This document shows, one piece after another, positions 43,262 through 52,979 of a stretch of 64,000 nt of DNA; positions within the stretch are counted from its first letter, which is position 1, and each line of letters opens with the position of its first letter. The position numbers and the translations under genes were made by a program. The notes beneath the pieces were generated by a model that made no database searches, had not been told where the DNA came from, and was given only the letters and a program-made list of their open reading frames with translations. The stretch comes from Bacteroidales bacterium. GTDB taxonomy: Bacteria > Bacteroidota > Bacteroidia > Bacteroidales > Muribaculaceae. The stretch covers positions 1 through 64,000 of the forward strand of contig JAAVFI010000079.1 of NCBI GenBank assembly GCA_014800815.1, in the 5' to 3' direction.

Positions 43262-44728
43262 GTGGATACGATAGCGTTTGCAGCGGAAGTCCTCGACGCA
43301 CTTCCTTATGAGGCCAACGACCAGCAGCTTGAGGTCGTGGCCGCCCTCTCGCGCTTCTGCGACCCCGCGCCGAGGCCCGAGAGCGCATTCATACTCAACG
43401 GCTACGCCGGCACTGGCAAAACGTCGCTCACGGGTGCACTCGTGCGCACTCTCGAGGCACATCGCCGCCCTGTAGTGCTCATGGCACCCACAGGCCGCGC
43501 CGCTAAAGTGTTCAGTGCCAACTCCCGCGGACATCAGGCATTCACTATCCACCGCAAAATATATCGCCACAACCCCGAGGGCAGTGCTCCCGGAGAATAT
43601 TCGGCGCCGCTGCCTGCCGAAAATAAATACCGCAACGCAATATTCATAGTCGACGAGGCCTCGATGATAGGTGCGGGTGACGAGCGCGGCAACAACCTCC
43701 TCGACGACCTCGTAACATATGTATTCGCAGGCGAAAACAACCGCCTCATTCTCGTGGGAGATACAGCCCAGCTTCCCCCTGTCGGCGCCGACCGCTCGCC
43801 GGCGATGAATCCTGAGGTGCTCCGCCGCCTCGGCCTCAAGGTGACACGCGCAACCCTCACAGAGACAGCCCGTCAAGCCGCCGATTCGGGCATACTTTTC
43901 AACGCCACCCGTCTGCGCCGCGCTATGGCCGTAGCCGCCAAGGCAGAGAAAGAAAATACTACGCCTCCGATACCAAAACTGCGCACCCGCGGCTTCGACG
44001 ATGTGATAATAGTAAACGGTGAAGACCTCCCCGAACTCCTCACCACGGCCTACGACTCGTCTGCCGGCGGAATTTCCGACACCATACTCGTGACCCGAAG
44101 CAACCGCCGCGCCGCCGAATACAATGCAGCAATACGCTCGGAGGTGCTCTACCGCGAGGAAGAGCTTACTCGTGGCGACATGCTCATCGTGGCCCGAAAT
44201 CATTATTTCAAGAAAAAAGAGCATGGCATCGACTTCATTGCCAACGGCGACATCCTCACCGTCGAGAAAGTCTACGGCACTGAGACACGCTACGGCATGC
44301 GATTTGCCGACGTAAGGCTCTCCATGCCCCCCGACCCTTCGCAGCCCGATGCAGAGCCGCCGGCCTTCGAGGTCAAGATAATGCTCGACACACTTTCCGA
44401 CCCCAACGCCACCATAGCCCGCGAGACATGGGACAGACTGTACTACGGCTGCCTCAACGACAACGAACGCTACGGCGACATGCCTATCGACAAACGCGTG
44501 TGGGCACTGCGCTCCGACCCCTACTGGACGGCACTCATAGTCAAATATGCCTATGCCGTCACCTGCCACAAAGCCCAGGGCGGACAGTGGGAGAATGTAT
44601 TTGTCGACCTCTCATATATACCTGAAGACGCCTTCGGGCTCCCGCTCTACCGCTGGTTCTACACCGCGGTGACACGTGCCCGAAAGCGTCTGTATCTGAT
44701 AGCTCCTCCCGAAGCTCTTATCGAGTAG
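43262..44728 (+). CDS. RecD-like superfamily 1 DNA helicase
   Basis: This 488-residue SF1 helicase begins at a GTG three bases after the lipoprotein stop. It has Walker A NGYAGTGKTSLTGAL (~residue 43 onward), motif Ia VLMAPTGRAAKVF, Walker B FIVDEASMIG, motif III LVGDTAQLPPVGADRSP, and the C-terminal motifs VTCHKAQGGQWENVFVDL and WFYTAVTRARKRLYLI. It is shorter than RecD2 because it lacks the N-terminal extension, as in the common Bacteroidetes form. It likely unwinds 5' to 3' in repair. Its 3' end overlaps the convergent GH89 gene by 11 bases. Confidence 0.9.
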   Translation: MDTIAFAAEVLDALPYEANDQQLEVVAALSRFCDPAPRPESAFILNGYAGTGKTSLTGALVRTLEAHRRPVVLMAPTGRAAKVFSANSRGHQAFTIHRKIYRHNPEGSAPGEYSAPLPAENKYRNAIFIVDEASMIGAGDERGNNLLDDLVTYVFAGENNRLILVGDTAQLPPVGADRSPAMNPEVLRRLGLKVTRATLTETARQAADSGILFNATRLRRAMAVAAKAEKENTTPPIPKLRTRGFDDVIIVNGEDLPELLTTAYDSSAGGISDTILVTRSNRRAAEYNAAIRSEVLYREEELTRGDMLIVARNHYFKKKEHGIDFIANGDILTVEKVYGTETRYGMRFADVRLSMPPDPSQPDAEPPAFEVKIMLDTLSDPNATIARETWDRLYYGCLNDNERYGDMPIDKRVWALRSDPYWTALIVKYAYAVTCHKAQGGQWENVFVDLSYIPEDAFGLPLYRWFYTAVTRARKRLYLIAPPEALIE

Positions 44729-46892
44729 CCCACTTGGCGTATATGCGCCTTGCGGTAGAGAGAGCGTCGCCCTCAGGCAGATATTTTATACTTACCTGCG
44801 CGGGGTCTGTCCATTGTTCCTCAAATTCATACATTTCATTAAGGAAGCCGTCGGTATCGAATTCCTTTCCTTCGGCCAGCGACTTTTCGGCAGCTGCTAT
44901 GAAGCGGCGCCAGCGTTCGCCATAGTACTGGTCGTTTAGTTCGGCCAGCATGCGGTTTGCATAGTCGGTGAGAGAGTGCGAGCCCCAGAGTGTGACTATC
45001 GTGCGCGCATTCTGCTCGAAATAGTCCTGAAGTTCAGGCTTGTCGGAGATATTGGTGCGTGCGGGTTCAATCCATGTCTTGAGCGAGAATGCAGGGTGGC
45101 AGGCAAGGAGAGCAGTGCAATCGTCGATAAGCTCGGTCATCTTCTTACCGGCCTTCTTGAGAGCTTTTTTGTCGCCCTTCTTGTAAGCCTCGGTGAAGTT
45201 GTCGCGGAGAGTTATGAAGTGGTTTCCGAGAGCCTGGCGGCCGAGGTTCACTATATCGTAGCGATAGCTGTCGCGGCCTTTTGCGCCTTTGGCAGCGTCG
45301 AGGAGCTTGCCCCAGGCCTTGAAGAGATCGGCATTGTTGTAGTCATAGCGGTTGTTGGTGAGCCAGCGTCCGAAGCCTTCGAAAGCAGGGCGACTGCAGA
45401 GCAGAGTACCCTGGCTGTTGTAGATGCGGCTGCGGTAAATGCTGTCGGCGAGAATGGTCCACGCCTCGAGAGCCTCGGGCGAATCGCCGGCACGACGGCG
45501 TGCGATAGACGCAATGCGCTGATTTTCATCGAGAGGCTGATTCCATGCCTGATCGAAAACCATTTCGTACATATAAGGATTCACATCCAGACCCTCGAGA
45601 GTCGAACCGATACCTGTCATCGACGGAGCGTTTTTCAGCGCATTGTCGATGCGGCTTTTCACGGTCTTGTGGTCGCCGGCAAGGAAGGTGTTGCCGCCGA
45701 AGTTGCCGAGATAGCTCCATATGAAGTCGTGGCCGTGGAAGCTGTCATTGCCCGGCCAGAGTTCGGTGAAATCGCAGTAATAGTCGAGGAACTTCATGCG
45801 TCCGGTGGGCACGCCTTCGAGGTATGCCTTCACGCGCTCGGGAGTCCAGTGATTGCGGTCGTAGTAGAACATCCACGCCATTTGCACCCAGATACCTTCG
45901 GGGTCTACATCGTTGAGCGAAGCGAATACGCCGGCTCCGGCAGAGCGCAGAGAGTCGGGTTCCCACGACGGCGGATCTACCTCGTTGAAGCAGTCGATGC
46001 CGTAGAGGTGGTCGGTGCCGTAGATACGGGTCTGAGCCTCGATGAAGTCGCGCTGAATGGTGGCGAACAGCGAGTCGGAGGGCGAGAGATATGTGCAGGT
46101 ATATTCGGGTTCGAAGCCGCCCCATTTGCTCACGGGCGAAGTCTTGGCCTCGGGATATATCTCCTTGAGTTTTGCGGGTACGTGACCTGCGAAGCCGGGA
46201 AGCACGGGTTTCATGCCCAGCGAACGCTCGCGTTCGAGGATAAACTTCTGAAGTTCACGCTGATTGTCGAGCCACTCCGCGGGCAGCGGGCCCTGGTAGG
46301 CGTCGATATTGCACATGCGGTGCCAGGGGAGGTGAGCCGGCCCGGTGAAGTAGGCGAGGATATCCTCGTCGGCAAGGCCGTGTTTGCGCCATACGTCAAG
46401 CCATACAGCCTCCTGGCCGGTGATAGCGAGGGGCATCGTCACGCCGTTGAGAGCCATCCAGTCGATGAGTCGCTCCCACTCTTTTTCGCCCCAGTAAGGC
46501 ATCGTGTAGCCGAAAGTGCAGTAGTTGAGGAAGAAGCGGTCGGGCACGAGTGCCTCTACACTCACCGTATCGCCAACAGCGGGGAAAACCTCGGGTACGT
46601 AGACCGGCTCCGAAGCATACCACGACACCGAAGTGCCGGCATGATTCTTCAGATAGTAGTTGAGACCCGTAGCGAGCGAATTGACATTATTTCCGCTTAC
46701 GGCAATGCGGCCGTCGCGGTCGGTGATAGTGAAATGGTCGCGGGGAGAGCCTTCGGTGAGTTCAAAGACGAAATGCTGAGATGCGTCGCCCAGAATTCGG
46801 CCGGCCAGTTCTTCCACCGCACGAGTACCGGGCTCTCCGGCATAAGCTGTGGCTCCGGCAAGCAGCATAAGAGCCATAGTTGTTTTTCTCAT
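44718..46892 (-). CDS. Alpha-N-acetylglucosaminidase, GH89 family, secreted
   Basis: This 724-residue enzyme removes terminal alpha-linked N-acetylglucosamine, found on gastric mucin and heparan sulfate. A signal peptide (MRKTTMALMLLAGATAYA) is followed by a small N-terminal domain. The family signature comes next: FLNYCTFGYTMPYWGEKEWE, RLIDWMALNGVTMPLAITGQ, and YLGNFGGN. The acid/base glutamate is expected in DCFNEVDPPSWEP and the nucleophile in GSTLEGLDVNP. The all-helical C-terminal domain is present. It stands alone with its own promoter, suggesting a periplasmic trimming role on host glycans. Confidence 0.92.
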   Translation of the reverse strand: MRKTTMALMLLAGATAYAGEPGTRAVEELAGRILGDASQHFVFELTEGSPRDHFTITDRDGRIAVSGNNVNSLATGLNYYLKNHAGTSVSWYASEPVYVPEVFPAVGDTVSVEALVPDRFFLNYCTFGYTMPYWGEKEWERLIDWMALNGVTMPLAITGQEAVWLDVWRKHGLADEDILAYFTGPAHLPWHRMCNIDAYQGPLPAEWLDNQRELQKFILERERSLGMKPVLPGFAGHVPAKLKEIYPEAKTSPVSKWGGFEPEYTCTYLSPSDSLFATIQRDFIEAQTRIYGTDHLYGIDCFNEVDPPSWEPDSLRSAGAGVFASLNDVDPEGIWVQMAWMFYYDRNHWTPERVKAYLEGVPTGRMKFLDYYCDFTELWPGNDSFHGHDFIWSYLGNFGGNTFLAGDHKTVKSRIDNALKNAPSMTGIGSTLEGLDVNPYMYEMVFDQAWNQPLDENQRIASIARRRAGDSPEALEAWTILADSIYRSRIYNSQGTLLCSRPAFEGFGRWLTNNRYDYNNADLFKAWGKLLDAAKGAKGRDSYRYDIVNLGRQALGNHFITLRDNFTEAYKKGDKKALKKAGKKMTELIDDCTALLACHPAFSLKTWIEPARTNISDKPELQDYFEQNARTIVTLWGSHSLTDYANRMLAELNDQYYGERWRRFIAAAEKSLAEGKEFDTDGFLNEMYEFEEQWTDPAQVSIKYLPEGDALSTARRIYAKWATR

Positions 46893-47225
46893 TGGTACGT
46901 TGTTTTTACAGATAAGTAAAAGGGTAGTGTGATAACTTGTGCAAAGATAAGAAAAATTGTGTTACCCGCAATATTTATGCCGGATTATAGTATGATACGG
47001 GCTTCGACATATTACTTTTCGCTTCTCGAATAGTTTACCTGTGAGTCAACTTTGAGAAACGGTAATACGCGCATTATCAATATTATAAGATTTGGGGCTA
47101 CTTACTTTTGCGCCTTACCATAGAAAAAGTATAGTATAAATATAGTGTAATTTTGTATCGCAGATTTCAAAGCGGCTGTGTGCCGCGCTGCAACCTATAT
47201 TATGAACCAACCAAACAATCTCTTC
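46893..47225. promoter_or_regulatory. Intergenic region between divergent GH89 gene and beta-glucan operon
   Basis: The stretch has no gene. For GH89 on the minus strand, ATTG (46972-46969), 19 bases and TATCTTTG (46949-46942) form a good promoter. For the plus-strand operon, TACTTTTG (47103-47110) and TAATTTTG (47148-47155) are candidate -7 elements without clear -33 partners, so activator-dependent transcription is possible. Confidence 0.5.
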
Positions 47226-48185
47226 ATGAAAAATTCTTTACTCTTCGCTGCCGCGCTTCTCGTAAGCGGCAATCTCTGCGCTCAGAACTACATCACCGCT
47301 GCTCCCGAAGGTGGCTTCAACACCGCTGCCGGCAAAGACTACGTAGTGCTCTATGCTCCCGAGAACGTTCTCGCTTCTATGGGCTCAAAAGTAATCACCA
47401 ACAACAACCTCGACCAGACTCAGGTAGACAACTACCTCGAATACTGGGTGACCGACTGGGACAAGAAAGACCTTACATTATATAATGTCCCCGCGGCAGA
47501 AGGCGAGCTCAACTCTTTCGGTGGTGACGACTTCATCAACGCAACCCCTCTCTACGCTTGGGGTACAGGCGTGTTCATGCCCAAGGCAAAAGCCTACGAT
47601 CTCTCTAAAGTGACCGACGAGCACCACCTCCACATCGGTCTGCGCGACTTCGGTTCGAGCCCCTCCAAGTACCAGTTCTCAATCGGCTCGCAGAAGACTA
47701 TCAAGAACAACGGCTTCCAGATTATGGCCGGTATCGGCGTAGGTGCTGCAAGCGGCGACTTCGTGGGCGTAGGCACACTCCCCGGCGGCAACGACGGCAA
47801 GTGGTACTACATCGACGTACCCGTTAAAGACCTCGTGGATGAAAACGGCGACTTCGGCTTCGTCTACAACTTCTCCGCTCCTATCACCGACGGCGTTTTC
47901 ACCTTCACATTCAACGAACCCGTGACCTCTACCGCAAAGAAGAGCGGTCCCGAACCCGGCGAAGATGTGTATTCTTATGAAATCACCAAGCTCGGCTCTG
48001 CACTCTCTCTCGACCACGTATTCTTCTATGTTCCCGACGGAAACGGTGTGGGTGAAGTATCTGCCGACGTCGAAGAAGAAGTTCTCGGCATCTACGACCT
48101 CGCCGGACGCCGTGTCGAAAATCCCGCTGCAGGTCTCTACATCGTTAAAACAAACATCGGCGCACGCAAAGTCCTCTTTAAATAA
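47226..48185 (+). CDS. Secreted one-module protein, putative glycan-binding, C-terminal tail
   Basis: This 319-residue protein has a signal peptide (MKNSLLFAAALLVSGNLCAQ), for which I choose the ATG at 47226 over in-frame ATGs at 47178 and 47202. It carries one beta-sandwich-like module of ~230 residues whose landmarks (ELNSFGGDDF, DGKWYYIDVPVKDL, LDHVFFYVPDG) match each of the three modules in the following GH16 protein. The last ~35 residues (EEEVLGIYDLAGRRVENPA, then GLYIVKTNIGARKVLFK) are a sorting-type tail. It is the first gene of a four-gene operon for beta-1,3-glucan. A surface glycan-binding role is inference from the shared module. Confidence 0.65.
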   Translation: MKNSLLFAAALLVSGNLCAQNYITAAPEGGFNTAAGKDYVVLYAPENVLASMGSKVITNNNLDQTQVDNYLEYWVTDWDKKDLTLYNVPAAEGELNSFGGDDFINATPLYAWGTGVFMPKAKAYDLSKVTDEHHLHIGLRDFGSSPSKYQFSIGSQKTIKNNGFQIMAGIGVGAASGDFVGVGTLPGGNDGKWYYIDVPVKDLVDENGDFGFVYNFSAPITDGVFTFTFNEPVTSTAKKSGPEPGEDVYSYEITKLGSALSLDHVFFYVPDGNGVGEVSADVEEEVLGIYDLAGRRVENPAAGLYIVKTNIGARKVLFK

Positions 48186-48206
48186 TAGCACCGAAGCACT
48201 AATCTT

Positions 48207-51200
48207 ATGAAAAAATCTATACTTACGGCTCTCATGGCAGGTATCTGCCTCGGAGCCGCAGCCGAGGGTACGACCGAATCCCCCGCAGGCTACACCCTGC
48301 GCTGGCAGGACGAATTCTCAGGCAATGCCCTTAATGAAAAACTCTGGAACATAGAGGTGAACGGTGCCGGTGGCGGCAACCAGGAATTGCAGTACTACCG
48401 TCGCGAAAACGTGAGCGTGGGCACCGACCCCGCTACGGGCGAAAACTGCCTCGTGCTCACCGCCCGCCGCGAAAACTTTGGCGGCAAGTCCTTTACCTCG
48501 GGTCGTATCACCACTCAGAATAAGGCTGCTTTCCGCCACGGTATACTCCAGGCGCGTATCAAGTTCCCCCGCACCACCGACGGCCTCTGGCCCGCATACT
48601 GGATGATGGGCAACGACATGAGCAAATACGGCTGGCCCCGCTGCGGCGAAATGGATATCGTAGAGCTCGGCCATGCCAACGGCATCAAGAACGGAACTCA
48701 GGACCGCTACTTCGGAGGTACGCTTCACTACGGTCCCAACGCCACTGCCGAAGGCCACCAGCAGCTGTCGCAGGAGTATCTCGCTCCCGAAGACAATCCC
48801 ATTACCAACGACGAATACCACATCATCACCGTCGAATGGGACGACACCAACCTCTACATGTACTACGATCTCGAGGCATACACCGCTGCTGCAAAGCGTC
48901 GTGCACGCTACTTCACATGCGACGTTACCGAGACCGACGCCGACCTCTCAGTAGGCAAGTACTTCCAGAAGCCATTCTTCTTTCTCTTCAACCTCGCGGT
49001 AGGCGGCAGCTACACATCTATCTACGACCCCGCCAAAATCACCGCCCTTCCCAATGCCGGCGACGAAGCACACATGTATGTCGACTGGGTACGCGTATAT
49101 CAGAAAGATGACGACGAAAACGCTCAGTATACATACATCGACGCCGAAGGCAATGTAGTGACAAACATCGAGTCTGAGCCCGAAAAGCCCTCCGACCCCG
49201 ACAACAAGACCGAGCTCTCGAGTTTCGCCACAAAGGCTCTCGACGATAACGGTGAAACTACATTCGACTTCGACGGCATCACCGACGCCGTACTCATCAG
49301 CACCAGCGACGGCGTTACCGGCCACCTCCTTTCGGCAGGTGCAAACGTCATCGACCTTAACGTAAACGATGACAACCGCAACCTCTGGGTGTGGGACAAC
49401 ACCTACGTTCCCGTCGACCGCAAGGGTCAGATCAACTCTTTCGGTTGGGAAGAAGGCTACAACAAATTCACCGTAGCTTCTGTGGGTTGGTCAGGTCTCG
49501 GCTTCAATATCGCCAACGAAGACCTCTCCATGATCGACGATAGCTACTGGCTCCACTTTGCCATGCGTGCCAACGACGTCGACATCCACACTTCGCACGA
49601 GATGTCGGTAGGCAAAGCCAAATTCATTGTCGGCAACTCCAACGGCAAGCTCGCAAGCATCGGCGACTTCCGTCGCGACGGTGAGTGGTACTACTTCGAT
49701 ATCCCCGTTGCTGCGCTCGAGCAGTTCTACGCTCCTCAGATTGGCCTCAAAGCCGGATACAACGATAATATCATTACCTTCACCTCAGGCGGCTACACCG
49801 ATGCCGAACTCTGCTTCGACAATATCTTCTTCTACAAATCGTCGAAGAAAGAAATCCCCGCCTTTACCGACACTAAGTCAGACCTCGGCAAGTACGGTTA
49901 CCGCAGCCTCGACGAAGACGGCAACCCCGTGTTCTCGTTCAACGGCGTGACCGACATCGTGCCCCTCTACCTCTCCGGCGACACCTGGGAGAGCCTCACT
50001 GCAGGCGGCAACTATGGCGAGACATCGCTTGTAAAGGCCGAGTGGGACAACTCCGAGCAGGGCGGCCGCAACAACTTCTTCGTATGGGGCGACCCTCAGA
50101 CCATGAAGGTTGGCAACGTATCCGAAACTCCTAACTCTTTCGGTCGTATCCCCTACGGCGGTTTTGCAACCTACAGCTCAGAGACCGACAACATCACCTG
50201 GAACGGTGCCGGCTGGGCTTCAATCGCAGGCCAGGGCATGTCACCCCTGCCTAAAGACCTCTCTATGATCGACGACGAGTGGTATGTACACTTCTCTGTA
50301 CGCTCCGATGCCGCAGTAAGCCACATCCCCGTGATGATTCGCTTCGGTTCTACCGATGCCGACGCCACAATTATCCTCGGCAAATATGCTACAAAAGCAC
50401 TCTTCGCCGACTTCAACCGCGATGGCAACTGGTATTCGTTCGACATCCCCGTAGCTCAGCTCAAGAAATACGGTCAGCTCTGGAGCAACGCTCCCCAGAA
50501 TGGAGGTATCTCTGCTTACACCGACTATTCGCTCTGTATCTACACCGACCAGACTTTCTACAATAACTCGTTCTTTGCCATTGACAACGTATTCTTCTAT
50601 CGCACAGCCGATGCTCCCGTTGTCGACGACCTCGGCGAGTACACCACCAAGAGTCTTGACGAAAACGGCGAATCGTATTTCGACTTCACCGGCAAGCACT
50701 TCATCTCAATCTCTGCCAACGGTTCTGTGACAGAGCAGATGAAGGTTGAAGGCGAAGAAGACATCCTCCTCGACCTCCGCGCAGGAGTGGGATTCTGCAA
50801 CTTCTACAATTGGGGCGACGGCAATACCTATACAGCAGGTACCATCCCCGCCGGCGTTCCCGACTCTTTCGGCGGCGACGAAGGCTGGATTTTCTTCACC
50901 ACCAACGGCGGCTGGACCGGTGCAGGCTACATCAACGATCAGGGTCAGGACTTCTCCGAACTCGAAAACGGCAACTGGCACCTCCACTTCGCTATGCGCG
51001 GCACCGACGACTGCTCGCACCAGATAGCTCTCGCTCAGGCTAAATTCACTATCGGCAGCACTGCCTACGCTGCAGGCGTGCCCGTGCTCGGCAACTATCG
51101 CCGCGACGGTGAGTGGTATTCCTTCGATATCCCCATGACCGAGCTCAACCAGCTCGCCACCGAGATATTCCCCGCTTCGAACGGCGGTATCAAGGCTTAC

Positions 51201-51446
51201 AAAGACAACTACTTCTGGTTTATGTCAGGCGGTGCTGTAGGCAAGGAACTCCACCTCGACAACATCTTCCTCTGGCGCGACAAAGACTCGGTAGACTCTT
51301 CAGTAGCTGTTGTTGAAATCGACGACAATACCGACGCTCCCGTCGAAATCTACAATATCGCAGGTCACCGTCTCTCTTCTATGTCGGCTCCCGGCCTCTA
51401 CATCGTACGCAAGGGCTCCGAAGTTCGCAAGGTTGTCGTACGCTGA
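48207..51446 (+). CDS. GH16 endo-beta-glucanase with three C-terminal modules
   Basis: This 1079-residue secreted enzyme has a signal peptide (~1-20) and a GH16 domain at ~27-303. The catalytic GEMDIVE carries Glu148 as nucleophile, Asp150 and Glu153 as acid/base, and the domain shows typical FSGNALNEKLWN and MYVDWVRVYQ. Laminarinase-type GH16 enzymes cut beta-1,3 or mixed-linked glucan. Three repeats of ~220-240 residues follow (about 336-555, 558-800, 808-1027), each running from (S/A)LD(E/D)(N/D)G through (D/N)G(E/N)WYxFDIP to LxxDNxFxY/W. The end is a sorting-type tail (EIYNIAGHRLSS, GLYIVRKG). The repeats look like carbohydrate-binding modules but are not a family I can name. It lies 21 bases after the one-module protein. 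Confidence 0.88.
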   Translation: MKKSILTALMAGICLGAAAEGTTESPAGYTLRWQDEFSGNALNEKLWNIEVNGAGGGNQELQYYRRENVSVGTDPATGENCLVLTARRENFGGKSFTSGRITTQNKAAFRHGILQARIKFPRTTDGLWPAYWMMGNDMSKYGWPRCGEMDIVELGHANGIKNGTQDRYFGGTLHYGPNATAEGHQQLSQEYLAPEDNPITNDEYHIITVEWDDTNLYMYYDLEAYTAAAKRRARYFTCDVTETDADLSVGKYFQKPFFFLFNLAVGGSYTSIYDPAKITALPNAGDEAHMYVDWVRVYQKDDDENAQYTYIDAEGNVVTNIESEPEKPSDPDNKTELSSFATKALDDNGETTFDFDGITDAVLISTSDGVTGHLLSAGANVIDLNVNDDNRNLWVWDNTYVPVDRKGQINSFGWEEGYNKFTVASVGWSGLGFNIANEDLSMIDDSYWLHFAMRANDVDIHTSHEMSVGKAKFIVGNSNGKLASIGDFRRDGEWYYFDIPVAALEQFYAPQIGLKAGYNDNIITFTSGGYTDAELCFDNIFFYKSSKKEIPAFTDTKSDLGKYGYRSLDEDGNPVFSFNGVTDIVPLYLSGDTWESLTAGGNYGETSLVKAEWDNSEQGGRNNFFVWGDPQTMKVGNVSETPNSFGRIPYGGFATYSSETDNITWNGAGWASIAGQGMSPLPKDLSMIDDEWYVHFSVRSDAAVSHIPVMIRFGSTDADATIILGKYATKALFADFNRDGNWYSFDIPVAQLKKYGQLWSNAPQNGGISAYTDYSLCIYTDQTFYNNSFFAIDNVFFYRTADAPVVDDLGEYTTKSLDENGESYFDFTGKHFISISANGSVTEQMKVEGEEDILLDLRAGVGFCNFYNWGDGNTYTAGTIPAGVPDSFGGDEGWIFFTTNGGWTGAGYINDQGQDFSELENGNWHLHFAMRGTDDCSHQIALAQAKFTIGSTAYAAGVPVLGNYRRDGEWYSFDIPMTELNQLATEIFPASNGGIKAYKDNYFWFMSGGAVGKELHLDNIFLWRDKDSVDSSVAVVEIDDNTDAPVEIYNIAGHRLSSMSAPGLYIVRKGSEVRKVVVR

Positions 51447-51464
51447 TAATCTCCCCTCCGAAAG

Positions 51465-52952
51465 ATGAACTCTCTGAAAGCAATATCTCTCGCCGCTCTC
51501 ATGCTTGCACTCCCGGCCGTATCTTCGGCCAAGAGTGCCAAGCGTGGCGCCGGCTGGGACGATAAGGCAGTTACCCTCAACGCGCACCACGCCTCGCTCC
51601 TCGAGCCGGGTGTGAGCTGGGTTTACAACTGGGGTCCCGATGCCGCTAACAGCGAAATCTACTCTTCCGACTTCTGCTTCATACCCATGGCATGGAACGG
51701 CGGCTACAATGCGTCGCGTATCCGCACCTGGCTCACGAATCATCCCGAAGTAAAGTACCTGCTCGGATTCAACGAACCTAACTTTGCATCGCAGGCCCGA
51801 ATGACACCCGAAGACGCCGTCAAGGCATGGCCCGGCCTCGAAGCAATTGCCGAGGAATTCGGCGTGAAACTCGTGGCTCCCGCCCTCAACTTCACCGACT
51901 CGCAGGTGGGAGGTCGTTACTGGGATCCCTACGAGTGGTACGATGAATTCTTCCGTCTATACCCCGACGCAAAAGTCGACTGTCTGGCAATGCACTGCTA
52001 CATGAACTGGTACAGCGCTAATACATGGCTCGCCACCGAGTATTTCTATGCCGATCTCTACAACCCTCGCAAGGACTGCTACGGCCACTATCCGGCTCTC
52101 GTCAAATTCCTCGACGGCTTCAAGGAGGTCAACGGTCACTTCCCGCGTATGATGCTCACCGAATTCTGTTCATGGGAGAACGACGGTACTATCAAGAATG
52201 TCGACTTCCAGATCGACCAGATGACCCAGAAACTCCAGAAGCTCGAGCAGAGCGACCTCGTGGAAGGATATGCATGGTTCATGGCCAACGCCGGCTCAGG
52301 TGCCGCAGCATATCCCTATATGAGTCTCTTTGAGAAGAATACTGCCGACAGCGAGCTCTCCGACCTCGGCAAGATATATGTGTATCTCTCCGACTTCGAT
52401 ACCTCGCGCAGCTATGCTCCCGGCGAGACTGTTCAGGCCAAGGACTATGTGGAGGCTACCACCGATGACCGCCAGATCAAAGTACGCCCCAATACCGAGG
52501 CGACCTCCGATCTCCCGCTGCAGATTGAAATTCCCGTTGGCGGATACACCGACTATGTGGTCAATATCCCCGCCGACGGCGAATACACTTTCTCCTTCCA
52601 CATCGAATCGGCCAAGCTCTCAGCTATCACTCTCTACGTCGACTCGAAGAAAGACAATCGTATCGACATCGAAGCCGCTAAGGGCTGGCACGACGCCACA
52701 CTCACTACCTCCCTCAAAGCAGGCATCCACAGAATCATGCCCTATAACTCCGGCGAAAATTCGCTCCTTATGAACTCTTTCAGCTTCGCGAATACCGATG
52801 CGGCCTTCGCCCCCGAAGCTGCCGAAGCTACAGTCGAAGGTGTGTACAATCTCTGCGGAGTGTCATTAGGTAATCCCGATCTCACAACCCTTTCCCCCGG
52901 GGTGTATTTCCTCAAATATTCCGACGGAAATACCTCCAAACTCAAAATCTGA
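51465..52952 (+). CDS. GH128-type endo-beta-1,3-glucanase with CBM6-like domain
   Basis: This 495-residue secreted enzyme has a signal peptide (MNSLKAISLAALMLALPAVSSA). The Asl1-like barrel (~25-300) has KRGAGWDD, the acid/base in LLGFNEPNF (Glu104), the MHCYMNWY strand and the nucleophile in MLTEFCSWE (Glu233). These are hallmarks of GH128 endo-beta-1,3-glucanases. Residues ~325-450 form a CBM6/35-like sandwich (YTDYVVNIPADGEYTFSFHI, LYVDSKKDNRIDIEA, LKAGIHRIMPY). A C-terminal sorting-type tail follows (GVYNLCGVSL, PGVYFLKYSDGNTSKLKI). It is 18 bases behind the GH16 gene. Together they could cleave laminarin-like or fungal cell-wall glucan. Confidence 0.88.
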   Translation: MNSLKAISLAALMLALPAVSSAKSAKRGAGWDDKAVTLNAHHASLLEPGVSWVYNWGPDAANSEIYSSDFCFIPMAWNGGYNASRIRTWLTNHPEVKYLLGFNEPNFASQARMTPEDAVKAWPGLEAIAEEFGVKLVAPALNFTDSQVGGRYWDPYEWYDEFFRLYPDAKVDCLAMHCYMNWYSANTWLATEYFYADLYNPRKDCYGHYPALVKFLDGFKEVNGHFPRMMLTEFCSWENDGTIKNVDFQIDQMTQKLQKLEQSDLVEGYAWFMANAGSGAAAYPYMSLFEKNTADSELSDLGKIYVYLSDFDTSRSYAPGETVQAKDYVEATTDDRQIKVRPNTEATSDLPLQIEIPVGGYTDYVVNIPADGEYTFSFHIESAKLSAITLYVDSKKDNRIDIEAAKGWHDATLTTSLKAGIHRIMPYNSGENSLLMNSFSFANTDAAFAPEAAEATVEGVYNLCGVSLGNPDLTTLSPGVYFLKYSDGNTSKLKI

Positions 52953-52979
52953 TTTGACTAATCTAATCAATCATACCAT

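Noticed and set aside
44976-46919. 647-codon open frame on the plus strand
   Set aside because: It is exactly antisense to the well-supported GH89 gene and has no family features; high GC third positions keep the opposite strand open.
47178-47225. Upstream in-frame start for the first glucan-operon gene
   Set aside because: Starting at 47178 or 47202 would place polar residues before the signal peptide; the ATG at 47226 gives a normal one.
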